Part shown: piece after piece, positions 1 to 5,584 of the stretch
How positions within the stretch are numbered: the stretch's first letter is position 1
Layout: each line of letters starts with the position of its first letter
Source of the DNA: Gammaproteobacteria bacterium
GTDB taxonomy: Bacteria; Pseudomonadota; Gammaproteobacteria; CAJXQU01
Assembly: GCA_026984275.1 (NCBI GenBank)
Contig: JALSSM010000014.1
Coordinates: 1 to 5,584 of the forward strand
Direction of reading: 5' to 3'
DNA length: 5,584 nt
Program-made: the position numbers and the translations under genes
Notes under the pieces: model-generated
Told to the model about the DNA's origin: nothing
The model's input: only the letters and a program-made list of their open reading frames with translations
Database searches by the model: none

Positions 1-1
1 T

Positions 2-289
2 TTATCGGCATTTATTAATGCAGGGTTGTTATATAGAGGTTTACGCAAACAGGATGTATATATTCCTGAAGCTGGCTGGATGTCGTTATTAGTTAAGGTT
101 GGATTGGCTGCACTGATCATGGCGCTTACTTTATGGTTTTATGTACCTGATCTGGCCGAGTGGATACAGTGGTCAGGATTTGAACGGGCACTACAGCTTG
201 GAAAATGGGTTGTTATTGGCGGCGTTGTGTATACATTGTCGTTACTGATTCTGGGTGTGAGATGGCATGATTTGAACTTTTCAGATTGA
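2..289 (+). CDS. murJ: Lipid II flippase MurJ (MviN), C-terminal fragment
   Basis: This is the 3' end of a gene that begins before the window; 95 codons are readable before the TGA at 287-289. MurJ is an inner-membrane protein of the MOP exporter superfamily that moves lipid II across the membrane for peptidoglycan synthesis. The fragment opens with LSAFINAGLLYRGLRKQ, which matches the family's conserved stretch before the last two helices (compare the usual NAxLLYRGLR pattern). Two hydrophobic segments follow, one around the residues WMSLLVKVGLAALIMALTLW and one around WVVIGGVVYTLSLLILGV, fitting TM13 and TM14, and a short polar tail ends the protein. Position directly upstream of the ribF-ileS-lspA cluster is usual in gammaproteobacteria and supports the call. 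No break is seen in the part present. The catalytic cavity residues lie outside the window, so activity cannot be judged. Confidence 0.88.
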   Translation, partial: LSAFINAGLLYRGLRKQDVYIPEAGWMSLLVKVGLAALIMALTLWFYVPDLAEWIQWSGFERALQLGKWVVIGGVVYTLSLLILGVRWHDLNFSD

Positions 290-311
290 TGATGGTTCTA
301 AAAGCAAAACT

Positions 312-317
312 GGAGGG
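312..317 (+). promoter_or_regulatory. Ribosome binding site deciding the start of the thioredoxin-like gene
   Basis: GGAGGG lies four bases before the ATG at 322. It is the strongest Shine-Dalgarno match in the window. It favours the ATG at 322 over the in-frame TTG at 286 and the ATGs at 289 and 292, which touch the murJ stop and have no comparable site. Starting at 322 also puts the signal peptide at the very N-terminus. Confidence 0.75.
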
Positions 318-321
318 AAAA

Positions 322-828
322 ATGTCTATAAAACAAATTATACCGGCATTATTTTTTCTACTTTCCTCGTCAGTGTTCGCGGCTGATTTTGACCTGGGGA
401 TGAAGGTAAAAAAACTGAATGGTGAAGCCGGAAGTCTCGAAGATCATGTCGGCAAAGGCAAATGGACATTAGTGATGTTCTGGGAAACCACCTGTGCGAT
501 TTGTAAACAACAGGAACCGGAATACGCTAAATTTCATAAAGATCATAAAAACAAAGATGCTGAAGTGATCGCGATTTCGATCGATGGTACAGACAACATC
601 AAATTAGTCAGTGATTATCAACAGGAAAATTCATTGCCATATCCCGTCATGGTTACTGACAAACCTGAAGTACGAGAAAAATTTCTGGCCGCGACGCAAG
701 AAACGTTTCGCGGCACACCAACCTATTTACTGTTTTCACCGGAAGGTGAGTTGAAAGCAGCCCAGCCGGGCATGCTGCCAGCAACCTCCGTTGAAAAGTA
801 TATCGCCAGTCAAACTGAGAAAAATTAA
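322..828 (+). CDS. Exported thioredoxin-fold protein (TlpA/ResA-like), probable periplasmic thiol-disulfide oxidoreductase
   Basis: The 168-residue protein begins with a signal peptide: Lys4, a hydrophobic run at about 6-19, and a likely signal peptidase I site after VFA (residue 20). The mature part is a thioredoxin-like domain. It has the strand TLVMFWE leading into a redox-active CxxC (Cys58-Ala-Ile-Cys61), then a QEP following the second cysteine, and the family's cis-proline in GTPT (Pro133) followed by the strand YLLF. The tryptophan usual just before the first cysteine is Thr57 here. These traits fit the TlpA/ResA/redoxin group, whose members reduce or exchange disulfides in the periplasm, for example in cytochrome c maturation. 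The partner of this one is unknown. It sits 32 bases after murJ and 63 bases before ribF on the same strand. It is not a standard member of this cluster. No lipobox is seen, so it is probably soluble. Confidence 0.8.
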   Translation: MSIKQIIPALFFLLSSSVFAADFDLGMKVKKLNGEAGSLEDHVGKGKWTLVMFWETTCAICKQQEPEYAKFHKDHKNKDAEVIAISIDGTDNIKLVSDYQQENSLPYPVMVTDKPEVREKFLAATQETFRGTPTYLLFSPEGELKAAQPGMLPATSVEKYIASQTEKN

Positions 829-861
829 CAAGCGGGTCGATCGTAGATAAAAGCGATCCTG

Positions 862-867
862 TATAAT
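862..867 (+). promoter_or_regulatory. Candidate sigma-70 -10 element upstream of ribF
   Basis: A perfect TATAAT lies 25-30 bases before the ribF start codon, in the only sizeable gap inside the cluster. No convincing TTGACA-like -35 is found 16-18 bases upstream; that stretch reads around GTCGATCGT. The promoter would therefore be weak or activator-dependent. If used, transcription would begin near 873-876, giving a leader of under 20 bases. The call rests on the hexamer and its position only. Confidence 0.42.
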
Positions 868-896
868 CCATCTTTTTTATCTGGCAAAAAGATGGA
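867..896 (+). promoter_or_regulatory. Inverted repeat that sequesters the ribF start codon
   Basis: TCCATCTTTTT (867-877) is perfectly complementary to AAAAAGATGGA (886-896), leaving an 8-base loop TATCTGGC. The right arm contains the ribF ATG (892-894). In an RNA reading through from the upstream thioredoxin gene, the start codon would be base-paired. In an RNA starting at the promoter inferred from TATAAT at 862-867, most of the left arm would be absent or cut short. The repeat is directly visible; any control of translation is inference. It is not an obvious terminator, since no U-run follows the right arm. Confidence 0.4.
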
Positions 897-1824
897 GCTC
901 ATCCGAAATCTCAGCGATCTCGATACACGTTATCATGACTGTGTGGCGACGATCGGCAATTTTGATGGCTTTCATCTTGGTCATCAGGCTGTACTGAAAC
1001 AATTGCGTACTTGTGCTGACGATCTGAACCTTCCTGTTACCGTCATGGTCTTTGAACCACAGCCCCTGGAGTTTTTTGATCCGGATAAGGCGCCATCTCG
1101 ATTGACACGCTGGCGTGAAAAATATCAGTTGTTGCGTGATCATGGTGTTGATCGCATGATCTGTATTCGTTTTAATGCACAACTTGCTGCATTATCGGCA
1201 GAAGACTTTGTGGTCAATTTATTGTTGGGTAAAGTGGGTGTTCGGCATTTATTGATCGGTGATGATTTCCGGTTTGGACAAGGACGCAAAGGCGATTATG
1301 ATCTGCTTTGCAATTTGAGCCATAAACATGGTTTTAAGGTTGAACGATCAAAAACCTTTTTAATTGATAATAAACGGGTGAGCAGTAGTCGGATAAGAAC
1401 GGCACTTGAAACAGGCGATCTTGATCAGGCCGCACGGTTATTGGGGCGACGTTATAGCATTAGTGGCCGGGTAGCACACGGAAACAAACAGGGAAGGGCG
1501 TTAGGATTCCCCACCGCAAATATTGAATTACGCCGCATGAAAACGGCATTAAAAGGAATATTTGTGGCCAATGTTGTGTTACAGGATCAACCTGCACAGC
1601 CATCCATTGCCTATATCGGTACCAAACCTACACTCGGAGGAACACGCAGTATACTGGAGGCTCACCTGTTTGATTTTACGGGTGATCTGTATGGACAGTA
1701 TATAAAGGTGGAGTTCCTGAAGAAGTTGCGCGATGATAAGAAGTTTGATTCCTTTGAAATCCTTCGGGAGCAGATAGCATTGGATGCAAAAATGGCCAGA
1801 GAATATTTTTTAGAAAATGAGTAA
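892..1824 (+). CDS. ribF: Bifunctional riboflavin kinase / FMN adenylyltransferase (FAD synthetase)
   Basis: A cytoplasmic enzyme of 310 residues, the usual length for the family, that phosphorylates riboflavin to FMN and then adenylylates FMN to FAD. The N-terminal nucleotidyltransferase domain (about 1-185) shows GNFDGFHLGH at 22-31, the HxGH-type nucleotide-binding signature, and SSSRIR at 164-169, the equivalent of the ISSTxIR motif. The C-terminal flavokinase domain (about 186-306) shows GRALGFPTAN at 201-210, which binds ATP and Mg, and Glu256 in LEAHLFDF at the position of the catalytic base. The ATG at 892 gives the typical family N-terminus (MELIRNLSDL). Its Shine-Dalgarno is poor: only the GG at 883-884 is near a useful distance, and the ATG lies in an inverted repeat. 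The gene ends 3 bases before ileS, as in the conserved ribF-ileS pair. All key motifs are intact. No FMN riboswitch is visible upstream, as expected for this arrangement. Confidence 0.97.
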   Translation: MELIRNLSDLDTRYHDCVATIGNFDGFHLGHQAVLKQLRTCADDLNLPVTVMVFEPQPLEFFDPDKAPSRLTRWREKYQLLRDHGVDRMICIRFNAQLAALSAEDFVVNLLLGKVGVRHLLIGDDFRFGQGRKGDYDLLCNLSHKHGFKVERSKTFLIDNKRVSSSRIRTALETGDLDQAARLLGRRYSISGRVAHGNKQGRALGFPTANIELRRMKTALKGIFVANVVLQDQPAQPSIAYIGTKPTLGGTRSILEAHLFDFTGDLYGQYIKVEFLKKLRDDKKFDSFEILREQIALDAKMAREYFLENE

Positions 1825-1827
1825 GCA

Positions 1828-4659
1828 ATGAGTACGGATTACAAACCAACCTTAAATCTTCCAAAAACAGATTTCCCCATGCGTGGAAATTTACCGAACC
1901 GCGAACCGGAAATGTTAAAAAAATGGGAGTCGGAAGATCTTTATCAGAAGATCCGCAAAGCGCGTACGGGTAAAGAAAAATACATTCTTCATGATGGGCC
2001 TCCGTATGCGAATGGTGATATCCATATCGGTCACGCGGTGAATAAAGTTCTTAAAGACATCATTATTAAATCACGGTCATTAAGTGATCTGGACTCGCCT
2101 TATATTCCAGGTTGGGACTGTCATGGTTTGCCGATTGAATTACAGGTTGAAAAGAAAGTTGGCAAGGCTGGACATAAGGTTGATGCAAAAACTTTCCGTA
2201 AGGCCTGTCGTGAATATGCTCAAAAGCAGGTCGATAAACAACGGACAGATTTTAAACGTCTGGGTGTGCTGGGTGATTGGGATAACCCTTACCTGACCAT
2301 GAACTTTGCTTTCGAGGCCAATATCGTTCGTGGGTTGGGCAAGATTATTGATGCCGGACATCTGCAAAAGGGCGTCAAGCCGGTGCACTGGTGTACCGAT
2401 TGTGGATCAGCTCTGGCCGAGGCGGAAGTTGAATATGAAGATAAAACCTCACCGGCGATCGATGTCCGGTTTGAAGTTTTAGATGAGGAAGCTCTGATAG
2501 CTCGTTGTGATCATGTCAATGGTCATAATGGTAAAGGCCCCATGTCTGTTGTGATCTGGACAACAACGCCGTGGACCTTGCCAGCTAACCAGGCGGTCGC
2601 TCTGAATCCGGAAGTTGAATACTCTGTCATTCAGTGTGAAGGTGATCACGGTGCTGAACGCTTATTGATTGCGGAAGGCCTGATCAAAGATGTCATGATC
2701 CGTTATGGTTTTGAGGATCATCGCGTCATTGCTTATTGCAAAGGTTCCGATCTGGAAGGTCTGAAACTGAAGCATCCTTTTTATGATCGCGAAGTACCGA
2801 TCATTCTCGGTGATCACGTTACCCTGGAAGCGGGAACCGGTGCTGTTCATACTGCACCGGGACATGGTCAGGACGATTATGTTGTCGGACAACGTTATGG
2901 CCTACCTGTTGATAACCCCGTTGGTGATAATGGTGTCTTTTTGCCGAATACGGAGTTGTTTGCTGGTAAGCATGTGTTTGCAGCAAATGAGATGGTGATT
3001 GAGGTACTAAAGGCTAATAATGCACTGATCCATCATGAAAACCTGAATCACAGCTACCCACATTGCTGGCGACACAAAACGCCGATCATCTTCCGTGCAA
3101 CACCACAATGGTTCGTCAGTATGGACGGCAATCATTTGCGTAAGACCGCGCTGGAGGAGATTGGTAAAGTTACCTGGATGCCAGACTGGGGTGAAGAACG
3201 CATCAAAGGCATGATCGAAAATCGTCCCGACTGGTGTATTTCTCGGCAACGAACCTGGGGTGTGCCGATTGCGGTTTTTATTCATCGAGAGACACAGGAA
3301 TTACATCCAGATACAACACGCTTAATTGCCGAAGTCGCTGATCAGATTGAGCAGGAAGGTATCGATGCCTGGTTTGAACTGGATGCAACTGAGTTGCTGG
3401 GTGATGAAGCTGATCAATATACAAAAGTGACGGATACACTGGACGTCTGGTTCGATTCTGGTGTCACACATGAAGCCGTTCTGAAGCAGGACGAGAAGCT
3501 GGCTTTCCCGGCTGATCTTTATCTGGAAGGTTCGGATCAGCATCGCGGCTGGTTCCAGTCTTCTTTATTAACATCCGTGGCGATCAATGGTGTTGCTCCC
3601 TACAAGTGTGTTTTGACTCACGGTTTTACCGTCGATGCGAAGGGCATGAAAATGTCCAAGTCGAAAGGGAATGTCGTCGAGCCGCAGAAGGTGATCAATC
3701 GGCTGGGTGCCGATATTCTAAGGCTCTGGATCGCATCTTCCGACTACAGCGCCGAGATGAGTGTGTCTGATGAAATTCTTAATCGCACAGCAGATGCTTA
3801 CCGACGGATCAGAAATACAGCACGTTTTTTATTATCCAATCTGGAGGGTTTCGATCCGGACAAAAACAGGGTGCCGATGGATAAAATGATCAAGCTTGAT
3901 CGTTGGGCCGTTCAGCATGCTGCTCAGCTACAAACTGAGATCCTCGAAGCCTATGAGAATTTCCAGTTCCATCTGATCTATCAAAAGCTTCATCATTTCT
4001 GTGCAGTGGAAATGGGTGGATTTTATCTCGACATTATTAAGGACAGGCAATACACAACACAAAGTGACAGTCACGCACGTCGATCAGCACAGACGGCGCT
4101 TTATCATATTGTTGAAGCGATGACGCGCTGGATCGCCCCAATCCTGAGTTTTACAGCAGAAGAACTATGGCATCATATTCCGGGCAGGCATGATGGTTCT
4201 GTTTTTCTGGAAACCTGGTATGAGCCTCTCAACAATCTGAAAGATGTTGCCGAGTTTGATCTGAATTACTGGCAAAAAGTCATCGAAGTACGTGTCGCCA
4301 TCAGCAAAGAGCTGGAAAGATTGCGTGTTGAAGGCGCTATCGGTTCATCACTGGATGCCGAGGTTGATCTTTTTTGTACAGATGAGCTGTTTGCTGATCT
4401 GAACAAACTCGGAGACGAATTACGTTTCGTACTGATCACTTCTTATGCCCGACTTCATCCATTATCCGAAGCTCCTGCTAATGTTGTCGCCACAGATCTC
4501 GAATCATTGAAATTGATCGCAACAGCATCTGAGTATCCCAAGTGTGTACGTTGCTGGCATCATCGTGAGGATGTGGGCCGCCATGACAAGCATCCTGAGT
4601 TATGCGGTCGATGTGTAGAGAATGTTGAAGGTGATGGCGAACCTCGTTCGTTCGCCTGA
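1828..4659 (+). CDS. ileS: Isoleucyl-tRNA synthetase (class I, bacterial type 1)
   Basis: The 943-residue cytoplasmic enzyme activates isoleucine with ATP and loads it on tRNA-Ile. The length fits the E. coli-type enzyme (about 940). The Rossmann catalytic core carries HIGH at 66-69 within PPYANGDIHIGH and KMSKS at 608-612. The CP1 editing domain, which hydrolyses Val-tRNA-Ile, shows WTTTPWT at 244-250 and HTAPGHGQDD at 341-350, including the His341 and Asp350 that match the known editing residues. The anticodon-binding helical region follows from about 650. A C-terminal zinc site is formed by Cys906, Cys909, Cys926 and Cys929; a further CxxC is at 189-192. This C-terminal zinc domain marks it as the type 1 bacterial enzyme rather than the eukaryote-like, mupirocin-resistant type 2. 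The start codon lies 3 bases after the ribF stop with only a weak GAG (1819-1821) as Shine-Dalgarno, so translation is probably coupled to ribF. Confidence 0.98.
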   Translation: MSTDYKPTLNLPKTDFPMRGNLPNREPEMLKKWESEDLYQKIRKARTGKEKYILHDGPPYANGDIHIGHAVNKVLKDIIIKSRSLSDLDSPYIPGWDCHGLPIELQVEKKVGKAGHKVDAKTFRKACREYAQKQVDKQRTDFKRLGVLGDWDNPYLTMNFAFEANIVRGLGKIIDAGHLQKGVKPVHWCTDCGSALAEAEVEYEDKTSPAIDVRFEVLDEEALIARCDHVNGHNGKGPMSVVIWTTTPWTLPANQAVALNPEVEYSVIQCEGDHGAERLLIAEGLIKDVMIRYGFEDHRVIAYCKGSDLEGLKLKHPFYDREVPIILGDHVTLEAGTGAVHTAPGHGQDDYVVGQRYGLPVDNPVGDNGVFLPNTELFAGKHVFAANEMVIEVLKANNALIHHENLNHSYPHCWRHKTPIIFRATPQWFVSMDGNHLRKTALEEIGKVTWMPDWGEERIKGMIENRPDWCISRQRTWGVPIAVFIHRETQELHPDTTRLIAEVADQIEQEGIDAWFELDATELLGDEADQYTKVTDTLDVWFDSGVTHEAVLKQDEKLAFPADLYLEGSDQHRGWFQSSLLTSVAINGVAPYKCVLTHGFTVDAKGMKMSKSKGNVVEPQKVINRLGADILRLWIASSDYSAEMSVSDEILNRTADAYRRIRNTARFLLSNLEGFDPDKNRVPMDKMIKLDRWAVQHAAQLQTEILEAYENFQFHLIYQKLHHFCAVEMGGFYLDIIKDRQYTTQSDSHARRSAQTALYHIVEAMTRWIAPILSFTAEELWHHIPGRHDGSVFLETWYEPLNNLKDVAEFDLNYWQKVIEVRVAISKELERLRVEGAIGSSLDAEVDLFCTDELFADLNKLGDELRFVLITSYARLHPLSEAPANVVATDLESLKLIATASEYPKCVRCWHHREDVGRHDKHPELCGRCVENVEGDGEPRSFA

Positions 4660-4665
4660 TTGATC

Positions 4666-4669
4666 GGAG
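4666..4669 (+). promoter_or_regulatory. Ribosome binding site deciding the lspA start
   Basis: GGAG lies 8 bases before the ATG at 4678. This favours that ATG over the in-frame TTG at 4660, which abuts the ileS stop and would itself overlap the upstream side of the site. The ATG start also gives the usual short N-terminal tail before the first membrane helix. Confidence 0.65.
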
Positions 4670-4677
4670 ACAGCACG

Positions 4678-5157
4678 ATGCGGTGGTTATGGCTTTCAGT
4701 TTTAGTGGTGGTTCTGGATCAGTTCAGCAAGTTTTTTATTTCAGAAAACCTTACCTTAAACCCCCCTGTTGAACTCACATCATGGCTGAACCTTGTGCTG
4801 GCACATAATACCGGTGCAGCATTCAGTTTTCTTGGTGAAGCTGGTGGTTGGCAACGATGGTTTTTTGCGATATTGGCCGGTGTTGTCTCAATTGTCCTGA
4901 TCGTGTGGCTTTTAAAACTACCAAAAAAAGCAGTCTGGATGGCAAGTGCTCTGGCACTGATCCTGGGTGGAGCTATCGGTAACTTGATTGATCGGGTACG
5001 ATTTGGTCATGTGGTCGATTTTATTGATTTTCATATCGACACCTGGCATTTCGCGACATTCAACATAGCCGATGCCGCAATCTCTGTTGGAGCCGTGATG
5101 TTGTTAATTGATGCTTTTTTTCTTTCGACTCACGAATCGGAGTCTGACGATTCTTAA
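4678..5157 (+). CDS. lspA: Lipoprotein signal peptidase (signal peptidase II)
   Basis: An inner-membrane aspartyl protease of 159 residues, within the normal range, that cuts the signal peptide from diacylglyceryl-modified prolipoproteins. All family motifs are present: DQFSK at 14-18, the AHNTGAAFS block at 42-50, GNLIDR at 101-106, VVDF at 112-115 and FNIAD at 128-132. Asp114 and Asp132 correspond to the catalytic dyad (Asp124 and Asp143 in the Pseudomonas aeruginosa enzyme); Asn102 and Arg106 are the conserved supporting residues. Four membrane segments are apparent at about 4-20, 62-80, 86-102 and 130-150. The tail is short and acidic (ESESDDS). The gene begins 18 bases after the ileS stop with its own Shine-Dalgarno and is the last gene of the unit, ending just before a palindrome. 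In many relatives fkpB and ispH follow; here they do not. Confidence 0.97.
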   Translation: MRWLWLSVLVVVLDQFSKFFISENLTLNPPVELTSWLNLVLAHNTGAAFSFLGEAGGWQRWFFAILAGVVSIVLIVWLLKLPKKAVWMASALALILGGAIGNLIDRVRFGHVVDFIDFHIDTWHFATFNIADAAISVGAVMLLIDAFFLSTHESESDDS

Positions 5158-5158
5158 A

Positions 5159-5182
5159 TAACCTGAACTCGAGTTCAGGTTA
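5159..5182. terminator. Perfect 24-bp palindrome between convergent genes, probable bidirectional terminator
   Basis: TAACCTGAACTC is followed directly by its own reverse complement. As RNA it can form a 10-bp stem with a TCGA loop (5169-5172). It starts two bases after the lspA stop, and its right end is the stop codon of the minus-strand GTPase gene (5180-5182), so it serves both transcripts. Read on the minus strand it is followed by TTTAAGAA, a partial U-run; on the plus strand it is followed by AAATAACGG, with no U-run. It is thus a better intrinsic terminator for the GTPase gene than for lspA. A 9-base direct repeat TTAAATAAC (5154-5162 and 5180-5188) brackets it. Confidence 0.6.
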
Positions 5183-5584
5183 AATAACGGCAGGTATGGC
5201 TTCCAGATCAATTGAGTTCGTCAGTGCCTTAAGAACATCCATAACACTTTCTTTCTCTATCGCTGCACAAGGAACAACAGGAATAGTTTCTGAAAGGTTG
5301 AGATGTGATCGGATTTCATCTGTACTGATCGTTTCTGGATAGTCCTGCTTGTTGGCCGCGATAACATGAGGAAGTGATGTATCGAAACTGGAGAGAATAT
5401 CTCTGGCATCTTCAAGTGCTGAGTGATTACTACTGTCAACAACGAAAATAAAACCCTGCATGCCTTTGGCAAGAATATCCCACATGAAATCAAGATAATC
5501 CTGGCCGGGTGTACCGAACAAATTTATCTGAGTGTTATCTTCAAGGGTGATCCTGCCGTAGTCCATGGCGACAGTTGTGGTTTT
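5180..5584 (-). CDS. Small Ras-like GTPase (MglA/CvnD/COG2229 type), C-terminal part
   Basis: The gene runs off the right edge on the minus strand; 134 codons are readable, opening with KTTTVAMDYGRI. The ATG at 5564-5566 lies inside the domain and is not the true start. The TTT run is the switch I/G2 region. FGTPGQ is G3 with the catalytic-side glutamine kept, NKQD is G4 (specifies guanine) and PCAA is a plausible G5. The G1 P-loop must lie beyond the window, so roughly the first quarter to third of the domain is missing. At G3 the usual aspartate of DxxG is Gly, a change typical of this group (MglA also lacks the Asp at this place). Family members are cytosolic switches, used for polarity and motility in myxobacteria or signalling in actinobacterial conservons, commonly with a Roadblock/LC7 protein. 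The role here is unknown. It is convergent with lspA and shares the palindrome. Confidence 0.85.
   Translation of the reverse strand, partial: KTTTVAMDYGRITLEDNTQINLFGTPGQDYLDFMWDILAKGMQGFIFVVDSSNHSALEDARDILSSFDTSLPHVIAANKQDYPETISTDEIRSHLNLSETIPVVPCAAIEKESVMDVLKALTNSIDLEAIPAVI

Noticed and set aside
272..301. TTGAAC with a TTCTAA-like hexamer 18 bases on, as a promoter for the thioredoxin-like gene
   Set aside because: The -10 match is poor and the sequence is within and just after the murJ end; not enough to call.
286..321. Longer N-terminus for the thioredoxin-like protein from the TTG at 286 or ATGs at 289/292
   Set aside because: No ribosome site supports these starts, they would add a charged stretch before the signal peptide, and the ATG at 322 has a GGAGGG site.
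839..858. GATCG/CGATC inverted repeat after the thioredoxin gene as a terminator
   Set aside because: Only 5 bp with a 10-base loop and no U-run directly after it; GATC-rich sequence makes such matches common here.
829..891. FMN riboswitch upstream of ribF
   Set aside because: The gap is only 63 bases, too short for the RFN element, and none of its conserved blocks is seen.
653..1182. Minus-strand open frames of 72 and 101 codons across the end of the thioredoxin gene and the start of ribF
   Set aside because: They lie antisense to well-supported genes, show no recognisable motif, and have composition expected of shadow frames.
1817..1831. Four-codon mini-frame ATG AGT AAG CAA TGA bridging the ribF stop and overlapping the ileS ATG
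   Set aside because: It has no ribosome site of its own and such short frames arise easily by chance at tight junctions.
2140..3543. Several minus-strand and +-strand alternative frames of 70-92 codons inside ileS
   Set aside because: All overlap the intact, motif-complete ileS reading frame and resemble no family.
1..5584. CRISPR arrays, insertion sequences, tRNA/rRNA genes, prophage or defence genes
   Set aside because: No repeat-spacer pattern, transposase motif, tRNA-like fold or rRNA signature was seen; coding genes fill nearly the whole window.

Overview
The window looks like chromosomal core sequence from a gammaproteobacterium with a moderate GC content (roughly mid-40s percent by eye, not computed). 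The order murJ, ribF, ileS, lspA on one strand is the classic gammaproteobacterial arrangement. The proteins are of the Gram-negative type: bifunctional RibF, an IleRS with a C-terminal four-cysteine zinc site, and LspA. GATC is strikingly frequent, which fits a Dam-type lineage. I cannot name the genus from sequence alone.

Layout. Bases 2-289 are the last 95 codons of murJ (lipid II flippase). After a 32-base gap comes a small exported thioredoxin-fold protein (322-828) that is not part of the textbook cluster. A 63-base gap (829-891) follows, holding a good -10 hexamer and an 11-bp inverted repeat that buries the ribF start codon. Then come ribF (892-1824), ileS (1828-4659, only 3 bases after ribF) and lspA (4678-5157, 18 bases after ileS). 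These three are almost certainly cotranscribed and translationally coupled. A perfect 24-bp palindrome (5159-5182) separates lspA from a convergent gene on the minus strand (5180-5584, running off the window). That gene encodes the C-terminal part of a small Ras-like GTPase of the MglA/CvnD/COG2229 type.

How the genes relate. murJ and lspA serve the cell envelope (peptidoglycan precursor export and lipoprotein signal-peptide removal). ribF makes FMN and FAD, and ileS charges tRNA-Ile. The cluster is a housekeeping unit rather than a single pathway. The thioredoxin-like protein would work in the periplasm on disulfides. The GTPase is a separate transcription unit whose relatives act in cell polarity, motility or signalling, usually with a Roadblock/LC7 partner that is not visible here.

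I did not find a new multi-gene system. The points most worth a second look are the ribF start-codon hairpin and its placement relative to the promoter, the exported thioredoxin inserted into the cluster, the absence of fkpB/ispH after lspA, the GTPase with a Gly in place of the G3 aspartate, and the bidirectional palindrome between the convergent genes. No stretch over 300 bases lacks a gene.
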